Part shown: positions 1 through 5,604 of the stretch, one piece after another | How positions within the stretch are numbered: the first letter of the stretch is position 1 | Layout of the letters: each line of letters begins with the position of its first letter | Assembly: GCA_036375165.1 (NCBI GenBank) | Contig: DASUSI010000052.1 | Coordinates: forward strand, 1-6,761 | DNA: 6,761 bases | Reading direction: 5' to 3' | Source of the DNA: WHSM01 sp036375165 | Lineage (GTDB): Bacteria; Actinomycetota; Actinomycetes; Mycobacteriales; Micromonosporaceae | The notes under the pieces: model-generated | What the model was told of the DNA's origin: nothing | The model's input: only the letters and a program-made list of their open reading frames with translations | Database searches by the model: none | Position numbers and translations under genes: made by a program

Positions 1-477
1 CGTGACTCCGGCCGCCGCCGATCCCACCCGGCCGAGCACGCGAGTACTCGCCATCGGGTGTGGCGGATTCCCGTAGGGACCGTCGATGACAACAGGGGGG
101 AACCACATAACAGCGGCATCCTGGGCCTCCCCCTGGACCCAACGCCGCTTCGCCATATACCGGAAGGTCACGCATACCAGCTGACCTCGCGAACTTGGTG
201 CCGGTGCCGCGACAACCTCGCGGCACCGGCACCAGGTTGTGTCCGGAGGACCTACGACCGCGTATCGGCCGACATCATGTACCCCGAGTCCTCGGTGAGG
301 TCCGCCCAAGCATCCAGGACCCGAGGAGCCTGGCGTATCCGGAAATTCGGCGGACTATCGCCCACACAATGCCGCACCCGGATTCCGATCCACGCCGCGG
401 CACGGGCCAGACGGTGTGGTCGAGGAGGAGTCCGGTCCCGGCCCGGCATCAGTCCGCCGGGTCGCTCCCCGGACAAG
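1..477. other. Stretch without a supportable gene, left of the operon
   Basis: Open frames exist here, but third-position GC is lower (about 72-75% by count in the two minus-strand frames I checked) and none has a recognisable motif or good RBS. Two frames touch the left edge and could be gene ends. One is a plus-strand frame from the edge, read from base 2 and ending at the TAG at 74-76. The other is a minus-strand frame open from an ATG at 156 to the edge. Neither can be judged from so few codons. The long hairpin at 192-238 and a weaker bulged hairpin at 289-327 (6 bp plus 5 bp around a 4-nt bulge, 13-nt loop) are the only structure seen. Confidence 0.5.
192..238. terminator. Long hairpin (perfect 16-bp core, about 20 bp in all), second terminator-like element
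   Basis: The core arms at 196-211 (TGGTGCCGGTGCCGCG) and 219-234 are exact reverse complements around the 7-nt loop ACAACCT. Adding the T195/G235 wobble and the pairs of 192-194 with 236-238 extends the stem to about 20 bp as plus-strand RNA. No U-tract follows on either side. It could be a back-up terminator of the minus-strand operon or the terminator of a convergent gene lying to the left. Confidence 0.6.
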
Positions 478-516
478 CGAATCGCCCGGGTGCCGTCAGG
501 ACACCCGGGCGATTCG
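478..516 (-). terminator. Perfect 15-bp hairpin just after the isochorismatase: likely operon terminator
   Basis: The arms at 478-492 (CGAATCGCCCGGGTG) and 502-516 are exact reverse complements, with a 9-nt loop at 493-501. The hairpin begins 30 nt after the TGA of the last gene. No run of T follows on either strand, so this is the U-tract-free type that is common in actinomycetes. Its symmetry would let it act on transcripts from both sides. Confidence 0.75.
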
Positions 517-546
517 GTCAGGAGGACGGTGCGGAGGAGCTGCGGA

Positions 547-1206
547 TCAGGCGCTTTCCAGCATCGTCCCGGCGAGCAGGTCGTCGATCAGGCCCCTGGT
601 GGACACCGTGGCGGCACACCGCCGGGCCGCGTAGTCCAGGGCCATCTGGTGTTCGCCGGGGGAGAAGTCGGCCAGCGCGTCAGCCACCAGGAACGGCTGG
701 ACGTCCACGGAGAACGCGTCGTTCGCCGTCATCAGGCACCCGATGTGCGCATAGATCCCGCAGATGATCAACTGATCGCGGCGGTAGCGGTCCATCAGCT
801 GCTTGAGGCCGGTTCGGTGGAACGCGGAGTAGCGCCACTTGGTGAGCACCGTGTCGGAGTCGCCCGGCGCGAGTTCCGGGATGATCGCCTTGTGCCCGGG
901 GTCCTTGCCCATCCCTGGACCCCAGAAGTCGTGCAACAGGCCCCGCTGGACTCGCGTCATGCCCCCCGGCTGAGCCGTGTACGCCACCGGTATTCCGAGA
1001 TCGACCGCGGTGGCCCGCAGCCTGCGGGTGTTGTCTATCAGGTCCTTGATCGGCGACTCGTCTGGCGTGAAGAAGTCCACGAAGTACCGCTGCATGTCAT
1101 GGATGAGCAGCAGCGCACGGTCGGGTTCGGCGCGCCAGGACACCTGGTTGCCGGGGATGTCCGACTGGCTGGGCATGGGGTATGGAGCGATGGTGGGAAT
1201 CGACAC
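547..1206 (-). CDS. Isochorismatase (EntB N-domain / DhbB / PhzD family), stand-alone
   Basis: This 219-residue enzyme hydrolyses the enolpyruvyl ether of isochorismate, giving 2,3-dihydro-2,3-dihydroxybenzoate, or of 2-amino-2-deoxyisochorismate, giving dihydro-3-hydroxyanthranilate (the PhzD reaction). The catalytic Asp is D37 in LLIHDMQRYFVDFF (33-46) and the catalytic Lys is K123 in LTKWRYSAF (121-129). The signature GIYAHIGCLMTANDAFSVDVQPFLVADALADFS (150-182) includes the conserved H154. The N-terminus IPTIAPYPMPSQSDIPGN is typical of both subgroups. There is no C-terminal aryl carrier domain as in EntB, so the product is released free, not set up for NRPS loading. The GTG start at 1206 is supported by AGGAGA at 1217-1212, spaced 5 nt. 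The next Met (residue 11) falls after conserved sequence. It is the last gene of the run and is followed 30 nt later by a strong hairpin. EntB-type versus PhzD-type specificity cannot be settled by eye. Confidence 0.94.
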   Translation of the reverse strand: MSIPTIAPYPMPSQSDIPGNQVSWRAEPDRALLLIHDMQRYFVDFFTPDESPIKDLIDNTRRLRATAVDLGIPVAYTAQPGGMTRVQRGLLHDFWGPGMGKDPGHKAIIPELAPGDSDTVLTKWRYSAFHRTGLKQLMDRYRRDQLIICGIYAHIGCLMTANDAFSVDVQPFLVADALADFSPGEHQMALDYAARRCAATVSTRGLIDDLLAGTMLESA

Positions 1207-1211
1207 GGTCG

Positions 1212-1217
1212 TCTCCT
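1212..1217 (-). promoter_or_regulatory. Ribosome binding site supporting the GTG start of the isochorismatase
   Basis: AGGAGA on the minus strand lies 5 nt before the GTG at 1206. No comparable purine stretch precedes the internal Met11, so the full 219-residue form is preferred. Confidence 0.7.
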
Positions 1218-1269
1218 ATCGGACCGAGAACAACAGGCGGAGTCGTGCTGCGGCTGTGGCGCCCCTCGG

Positions 1270-2055
1270 CTACACCCCGAGCGCCGCGCCGCCGTCGACG
1301 TAGAGGTCATGCATCGTGATGTGCCGGGCCTCGTCGGAGGCCAGGAAGACCACGGCGTCCGCGACATCCGAGGGCTGCGCCAGCCGCCTGAGCGGAATTC
1401 CGGGCTTGAACGTGTCCAGGGAGCCTTCGATCACCTGGGCTGGTCCGGTTTCGTCCGTCCACATCGATCGCTGCATCTCGGTGTCCGTGGAGCCAGGGGA
1501 GACCACATTGCACCGGATTCCGTGCTCGGCGAGTTCCAGTCCGAGACACTTGGTGAACTGCACACTGGCGGCCTTGGACGCGGCGTACGCCGACATGTGC
1601 ATCCGGGGAACCCCCGCGGCGTTCGAGGCGACGGTGATGATGGTCCCCGACTGCCGACGCGTCATCTTCCGGGCCACGGCCCGGGACACGTAGAACACGC
1701 CGTTGGTGTTGACCGCGAACGTGGCGGCCCAGTCCTCGTCGGTCAGCTTGACCACCGGACCGGTACGCAGCACGCCCGCGACGTTCACCAGGATGTCTAT
1801 CGCGGACATCTCGCACTCGACCCGATTCACGGTGCTCTCGACGACTGCGGGATCGCGTACGTCGACGGGATAGGCCGCCGCGGTACGTCCGTCGGACGCC
1901 AGGTCCCGGGCCACGGCGTCGAGCCGGTCGGCTCTGGCGTCGACCAGTGCGACATGAGCGCCCCGCGCCGCCAGCTTGCGGGCCACCGCTTCACCGATAC
2001 CCTGTGCGGCACCGGTCACCAGTGCCACTCTGCCTGTGATTCCTGTGTGGTTCAT
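1270..2055 (-). CDS. 2,3-dihydro-2,3-dihydroxybenzoate (or dihydro-3-hydroxyanthranilate) dehydrogenase, EntA/DhbA-type SDR
   Basis: This 261-residue classical short-chain dehydrogenase oxidises a trans-2,3-dihydro diol or amino alcohol acid to the aromatic acid with NAD. The cofactor motif is TGAAQGIG (14-21), with D39 in the NAD-selecting position and NVAG at 91-94. The catalytic residues are S144, Y157 and K161, set in VASNAAGVPRMHMSAYAASK (142-161). The segment RCNVVSPGSTDTEMQRSMW (181-199), the IPLRRLAQPSDVADAVVFLAS region (220-240) and the end HITMHDLYVDGGAALG (245-260) follow E. coli EntA closely, as far as I can recall that sequence. The ATG at 2055 has GAGGAG at 2070-2065 spaced 9 nt. 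The isochorismatase follows 63 nt downstream, so the two form the standard two-step pair. Whether the product is 2,3-dihydroxybenzoate or 3-hydroxyanthranilate depends on the isochorismate or 2-amino-2-deoxyisochorismate synthase, which is not in the window. Confidence 0.94.
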   Translation of the reverse strand: MNHTGITGRVALVTGAAQGIGEAVARKLAARGAHVALVDARADRLDAVARDLASDGRTAAAYPVDVRDPAVVESTVNRVECEMSAIDILVNVAGVLRTGPVVKLTDEDWAATFAVNTNGVFYVSRAVARKMTRRQSGTIITVASNAAGVPRMHMSAYAASKAASVQFTKCLGLELAEHGIRCNVVSPGSTDTEMQRSMWTDETGPAQVIEGSLDTFKPGIPLRRLAQPSDVADAVVFLASDEARHITMHDLYVDGGAALGV

Positions 2056-2084
2056 TCCCTATATCTCCTCGACGGCAGCGTGAT

Positions 2085-2112
2085 GCCCGGCGGGGGATCG
2101 CCCCCGCCGGGC
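2085..2112 (-). terminator. Perfect 12-bp G/C-only hairpin with tetraloop, between monooxygenase and dehydrogenase
   Basis: The arms at 2085-2096 (GCCCGGCGGGGG) and 2101-2112 are exact reverse complements around ATCG. The hairpin stands 97 nt after the monooxygenase stop and 14 nt before the dehydrogenase RBS at 2070-2065. There is no U-tract. It may be a terminator or attenuator separating two transcription units, or a processing or stability element in a single message. Confidence 0.6.
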
Positions 2113-2131
2113 GCCGCAGCCCTCTGCAAAG

Positions 2132-2194
2132 GTCACGGATCCGTCACGTGTGACGGTTCGGATGTTTTGTGGTTGTGACCACCGTGGCTGTCAC
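2132..2194. promoter_or_regulatory. Cluster of five GTCAC/GTGAC half-sites with a 16-bp dyad: candidate operator
   Basis: GTCAC occurs at 2132-2136, 2143-2147 and 2190-2194, and GTGAC at 2150-2154 and 2175-2179. The middle pair forms the dyad CCGTCAC-GT-GTGACGG (2141-2156), and ACGGATCCGT (2135-2144) is a perfect palindrome overlapping it. All lie in the noncoding gap upstream of the dehydrogenase. I see no convincing -35/-10 pair. The arrangement suggests a dimeric repressor or activator site controlling the dehydrogenase-isochorismatase pair. This is inference from repetition and position only. Confidence 0.35.
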
Positions 2195-2209
2195 CCGGTG
2201 GTCGATGGG

Positions 2210-3418
2210 TCAAGGTGTCATGACGAGTGCCGGTTCCCCGGATACGGACCGTTCGGCGTCGTACCCGTAGAGCCAGCTCTGACCACGAAGGCCCCAGTTC
2301 TCGTCCATCGCGCGGTCCCGGCTTTCCTGCTCCGGGCCGTCAGAGTGGTGGTGGTTGCGGGTGTTGTTGCGGATGAACTCCTGCACGGTGGCGATCCGGC
2401 TGGTACGGACCTCGCCGTAGTGCCGCAGTGCCTCCGGGACACTGACCGGTGTCGCCGCGATCAGGCACCTCGCCAGCGCCACCGCGTCCTCGATGCCCTG
2501 GGCCGCGCCCTGCGCCCCGAACGGGAGCATCGGGTGCGCGGAGTCGCCCGCCACGGTCACCCGGTGGCTGCTCCACCGTGCCACCGCTTCCCGGTCGTGC
2601 AGTGCCCAGCGGGTCACCCGGTCCGCCGCGGCGATCAGCTGCCTGGTCTCGTCGTTCCATCCGGGGTACGCGGCCAGCAGGTCGGAGACCTCGCCCTCGG
2701 TGGTCCAGGATTCGGTCCGCCATTCGTCGGCCGGTGTGGTGGCCACGAAGCTGACCAGCCGGCCCTGCGAGATCGGGTAGCAGACGAAGTGCTGGCCGGG
2801 CCCCAGCCAGATCCGCACCGCCGGCTGCTGGACCAGCGACTCCACCCGGTCCGCCGGAACCACTCCGCGGTAGACCGACTGTCCCGAATACCTGGCGGTG
2901 TCACTGACCAGCAGCTTGCGGATCACCGAATGAATCCCGTCCGCGCCCACCACGACATCCGCCACGGCGGTCGAGCCGTCGGCGAAGCGCAGCCGTACCT
3001 CGTCCTCGCCCTCATCCACCGCGACACACCGCCGGCCCAGGTGGACGGTGCGCTGGTCCAGCAGTCCCAGCAGAGCGCCGTGCAGGTCGGCCCGGTGCAC
3101 CGTGTAGTACGGTGCCCCGAACATCTCCTCGCACTGGTCGCCCAGCGTGGTGCGCATCAGGGTGCGACCGTCGTCCCAGCGCCGCATCTCCAGGGCGTTC
3201 GGACGCACGGCGACGGTACGTAACCTTTCGGTCAGGCCGAGCCGGTGCAGTAGCCGGGTCGCGTTCGGTGAGATCTGGATACCGGCACCGACCTCGCCGA
3301 GCTCGTCAGCCTGCTCGAACACCTCAGCGCGGACGCCGGCCCGGGACAGTGCGGCCGCGACGGTAAGTCCCGCGATGCCGGCACCGACGACCGCGACCCT
3401 CATCCTTCTGATACTCAT
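2210..3418 (-). CDS. FAD-dependent aromatic monooxygenase, salicylate 1-hydroxylase/NicC type
   Basis: This 402-residue class A flavoprotein monooxygenase uses FAD, NAD(P)H and O2 to hydroxylate a phenolic acid ring. It has the Rossmann GAGIAG (12-17) with acidic E35 at the end of strand 2, GAGIQISPNATRLL (44-57), the DG motif GADGIHSVIR (158-167) and the GD motif VAGDSAHPMLPFGAQGAAQGIEDA (289-312). The C-terminus, HHHSDGPEQESRDRAM (356-371) and WLYGYDAE (382-389), is typical of salicylate hydroxylase and 6-hydroxynicotinate 3-monooxygenase, enzymes that replace a carboxylate by hydroxyl. The ATG at 3418 has GGAAGG spaced 8 nt. The later Met6 has its purines too close to serve. Leu66 is encoded by TTA, the only in-frame TTA I found in the six genes, so in a streptomycete translation would depend on the bldA tRNA. 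The gene lies 90 nt after the ligase and 154 nt before the dehydrogenase. The substrate may be 3,4-AHBA, the chorismate-derived acid or the coupled product. Which one is open. Confidence 0.93.
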   Translation of the reverse strand: MSIRRMRVAVVGAGIAGLTVAAALSRAGVRAEVFEQADELGEVGAGIQISPNATRLLHRLGLTERLRTVAVRPNALEMRRWDDGRTLMRTTLGDQCEEMFGAPYYTVHRADLHGALLGLLDQRTVHLGRRCVAVDEGEDEVRLRFADGSTAVADVVVGADGIHSVIRKLLVSDTARYSGQSVYRGVVPADRVESLVQQPAVRIWLGPGQHFVCYPISQGRLVSFVATTPADEWRTESWTTEGEVSDLLAAYPGWNDETRQLIAAADRVTRWALHDREAVARWSSHRVTVAGDSAHPMLPFGAQGAAQGIEDAVALARCLIAATPVSVPEALRHYGEVRTSRIATVQEFIRNNTRNHHHSDGPEQESRDRAMDENWGLRGQSWLYGYDAERSVSGEPALVMTP

Positions 3419-3440
3419 CCTGTGTGCCTTCCAAGAGGTA

Positions 3441-3466
3441 CATCCGGGGTCGCGATGCCCCGGATG
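3441..3466 (-). other. Intercistronic 9-bp hairpin between ligase and monooxygenase
   Basis: The arms CATCCGGGG (3441-3449) and CCCCGGATG (3458-3466) are exact reverse complements with an 8-nt loop. The hairpin sits in the 90-nt gap, 8 nt upstream of the monooxygenase RBS at 3432-3427. There is no U-tract. It is probably an mRNA stability or processing element, or a weak partial terminator that sets expression of the distal genes. Confidence 0.45.
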
Positions 3467-3508
3467 CCATGTGCTCAGTGGTTCACAGCGCTCAGTACGT
3501 CATCTGGA

Positions 3509-4825
3509 TCAGTGGTACAGGAGCGCCTTGCTCCAGTCCTCGTCCGCGCCGAACAGGCTGCGTGGCTTCACCACGTCGTGTACGGCGGTGAGTACTGCGG
3601 TGGGGACCAGGGTGCCGACCGGAACGCCCTGGACGTCGCACTCGACCCGGTACGCGTCGCGGATCGACGCGGTGAGCGCGGCGCAGGCCGCGACGCGCTG
3701 CGAGTCGGGGACCTCGATCTCGACACGCAGCCGGTCCGGCTCCGCCTTTGCCCTCCAGAACAGGACCTCGTGCTCGATCGGCAGCTCGAATACCAGTTCC
3801 TCCAACCGGTGCTGGGTGATCTTGGCGTCGCCCACCGGGTATCCGAACGCGGCCCGGCCCAGCACCCGGATGGTCGGTAGCTGCCAGCCGCAGCCGCAGT
3901 CCCCGTACGACACCTCGACGTTGTCCGCGAGGTTGTACCTGACCAGCGGCATGGCCTCCCGATACAGCGGGGTGACCACCAACTCGCCGCTACCCTCCCG
4001 GGAAATCGTCCCGGTCTGCGGGTGGTAGACCTCGAAGATCGCGCGGTCGGCCCACAGGTGCATCCGGCCGTTCGGGCACTCGCCGGCGAGACTGCCGGTC
4101 TCGGTGGAGCCGTACTCCTCCACCACCGGCACCCCCCACAGCTCGCTGATCCGGGAACGCCGGGCGTCGCTCAGCGGCTCGCCACCGACGAACAGCGCGC
4201 GCAGTGCCGGGAAGTCCTCGCCCGGCTGGTGGCCCGCCGCCTTGGCCGCCGCGGCCCACAGCAGCGTCTCGGTGGGCATCGACCAGGTCAGTGTCACGCC
4301 CAGGTTGTGCAGCACCCGGACCACCCGCGAGTACGGCATCGCCAGTGAGCGGTTGTCACCGGGCACCACCGTCGCGCCGTGCATCCGGGCCGCGGCGTGT
4401 GCCAGGTGGCCGGTGATCATCAGGGCGTACGGGGTGCGCACCAGAAACACATCGCTGGCTGAGATCCCGACCCACTTGCGCGCGTACCGCTCGGCCAGGT
4501 CCACCCAGTCCTCGGCGGTGTAGTACGAGGGAGTGGGCTGACCGGCCGTGCCGCTCGACTCGTGGTACGTGGCGAGCCGCTCCTTCGAGACGGCCAGCAT
4601 CCCGAACGGGTAGTTGTCCCGCAGGTCCTGCTTGGTGGTGGGCTCCACCGTGGCCAGGTCCTCCCGGCTGGCCGGCATCGCCCGACCTCGGAACTTCTTG
4701 CGGTAGAAGGGGGAGCGGGAGGCCCACTCCAACATCCGGGTCAGCTGTTTGTCCTGCAGCTCGGTCAGCTCCTCCAGGCTCTGCCACTGCCCGAGTTGTG
4801 GGAGTTTGGAGAACGTCTCAGTCAT
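3509..4825 (-). CDS. PaaK-like adenylate-forming (acyl-CoA) ligase, aryl acid activating
   Basis: This 438-residue member of the ANL/phenylacetate-CoA ligase family would activate an aromatic carboxylate as the acyl-adenylate and transfer it to CoA or directly to an acceptor hydroxyl or amine. Visible motifs are the phosphate loop SSGTAGQPTP (90-99), LFVGGEPLS (211-219), the A5-type VVEEYGSTETG (234-244), RYNLAD (296-301) in the place of A7, VLGR (321-324) as hinge, and K420 in VVKPRS as a possible A10 lysine. C250, H256, C310 and C312 match the Cys/His positions common in PaaK relatives and might bind zinc. The segment after GR (325-345) departs from the usual DDM...GVNVFP pattern. I chose the ATG at 4825. 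It overlaps the amidohydrolase stop (TAATG) and has GAGG 7 nt upstream. A GTG 39 nt further upstream would add 13 residues that look untypical and lies inside the neighbour. By its pairing with the amidohydrolase it resembles the NatL2/BomJ-type ligases. Substrate not provable from sequence, but an aminohydroxybenzoate is likely. Confidence 0.92.
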   Translation of the reverse strand: MTETFSKLPQLGQWQSLEELTELQDKQLTRMLEWASRSPFYRKKFRGRAMPASREDLATVEPTTKQDLRDNYPFGMLAVSKERLATYHESSGTAGQPTPSYYTAEDWVDLAERYARKWVGISASDVFLVRTPYALMITGHLAHAAARMHGATVVPGDNRSLAMPYSRVVRVLHNLGVTLTWSMPTETLLWAAAAKAAGHQPGEDFPALRALFVGGEPLSDARRSRISELWGVPVVEEYGSTETGSLAGECPNGRMHLWADRAIFEVYHPQTGTISREGSGELVVTPLYREAMPLVRYNLADNVEVSYGDCGCGWQLPTIRVLGRAAFGYPVGDAKITQHRLEELVFELPIEHEVLFWRAKAEPDRLRVEIEVPDSQRVAACAALTASIRDAYRVECDVQGVPVGTLVPTAVLTAVHDVVKPRSLFGADEDWSKALLYH

Positions 4826-5604
4826 TACTGTTCCTCTCCCAGCAGGCGCCGGGCGTTCTGCCACGCCACCTGCTGCCAGGATTCCGGGGTCAGGTCCAGC
4901 ACCCGGAACTTGGCCAGTTCCACACTCGGGTGCTGCAGCGGGTACTCCGTGCCGAAGAGCACACGGTCGGCGCCGAGGCGTTCCACCGCCGCCCGGGCCA
5001 CGCCCGTATAGCAGCCAGAGGATTCGGCGACGATGTTCTTCTTCGGCGCGACGACGTTGATCGCGTACACGTCGATTCCGACGAATCCACAGTGCCCAAG
5101 AACGAACGTCACGTTCGGGAACATGTCCGCCAGTTCCACGAGGTCGACCACCCCGGCACCTGGCCTGCCGAGGCAGACCAGGTAGACCGGATGTCCGAAC
5201 TCGGCGGCCACCGCCACCATGCCCGTGACGCGCTCGTCGAGGAGGGGAACGCCGTGCACCGCCGGTGAGATCTCCACACCGCGAAACTGTGCCGCGCTGT
5301 CGCGGTACGCGCCGGGATCCCGGTGCGGGTTCGCGAAGTAGAACGGCACCAGGCGTCCGTCAGCCCGCTGGCAGGCGTCGAGCACCGCGGCGTTGTCCGC
5401 GTCGGTCTCGACGTACCCGCCCTCGATGACCTGCTTGGAGAGCAGATCCAGGGTGATCATCCCACCGGCGGAGACCACGGCACGGTCAATGCCGTGGTCG
5501 TCCATCGTGGTCAGCAGCCTGTCGAGGGCCCCAGGGGCCTGTGGAGCCAGCCGGGCGTGGAAATCGAGGATCGGTTGTCGGTCCACGGCGATCACCCAGG
5601 TCAC
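4825..5604 (-). CDS. Amidohydrolase-superfamily protein (ACMSD/amidohydrolase-2-like), candidate benzoxazole cyclase
   Basis: The 259-residue protein has the order of motifs of the TIM-barrel amidohydrolase-2 family: strand-1 DFHARL (14-19), FANPHRDP (90-97), GVEISPAVHGVPLLD (109-123), HPVYLVCLG (138-146), NVTFVLGHCGFVG (164-176) and VLFGTEYP (215-222). Several usual metal ligands differ. The HxH motif is H16-A-R18, the strand-5 His is Val143, and the usual Asp of FGTDYP is Glu220. H16 and H171 remain. It is somewhat short for the family. The GTG start overlaps the upstream stop (GTGA) and has only a weak RBS, and the TAA stop overlaps the ligase ATG, so translation is coupled on both sides. 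In the nataxazole and A33853 pathways an amidohydrolase works next to an adenylating ligase and closes the benzoxazole by dehydration. The same pairing here is the main evidence for that role. Ordinary hydrolase or decarboxylase activity is the alternative. Confidence 0.88.
   Translation of the reverse strand: MTWVIAVDRQPILDFHARLAPQAPGALDRLLTTMDDHGIDRAVVSAGGMITLDLLSKQVIEGGYVETDADNAAVLDACQRADGRLVPFYFANPHRDPGAYRDSAAQFRGVEISPAVHGVPLLDERVTGMVAVAAEFGHPVYLVCLGRPGAGVVDLVELADMFPNVTFVLGHCGFVGIDVYAINVVAPKKNIVAESSGCYTGVARAAVERLGADRVLFGTEYPLQHPSVELAKFRVLDLTPESWQQVAWQNARRLLGEEQ
4833..4840 (-). promoter_or_regulatory. Ribosome binding site of the ligase, inside the amidohydrolase 3' end
   Basis: On the minus strand GGGAGAGG lies here, its GAGG ending 7 nt before the ATG at 4825. 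With the TAATG overlap it decides the ligase start in favour of ATG 4825 over the upstream GTG at 4864, and suggests stop-restart coupling with the amidohydrolase. Confidence 0.75.

Noticed and set aside
1..76. Plus-strand frame ending at TAG 74-76 as the tail of a convergent gene
   Set aside because: Only 24 codons are visible and no motif supports it. Kept only as a possibility in the left-edge note.
252..476. Minus-strand open frame of 74 codons downstream of the isochorismatase
   Set aside because: It needs a TTG start, has about 72% GC at third positions against a much higher value in the real genes, shows no known motif, and starts next to the terminator hairpin.
58..2178. Plus-strand open frame of 706 codons
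   Set aside because: It runs antisense across the isochorismatase and dehydrogenase, whose motifs are unmistakable. The translation is rich in Arg, Gly, His and Pro without domain-like order. This is a GC-rich shadow.
2150..3223. Plus-strand open frame of 357 codons
   Set aside because: It is antisense to the FAD monooxygenase and shows no recognisable motif.
3473..3498. Short direct repeat GCTCAGT in the ligase-monooxygenase gap
   Set aside because: Seven bases twice is within chance for this composition, with no further copies or structure.
4826..4864. Longer ligase start at GTG 4864
   Set aside because: It would add 13 residues lying within the amidohydrolase and lacks an RBS as good as the one before ATG 4825, which also forms the TAATG junction.
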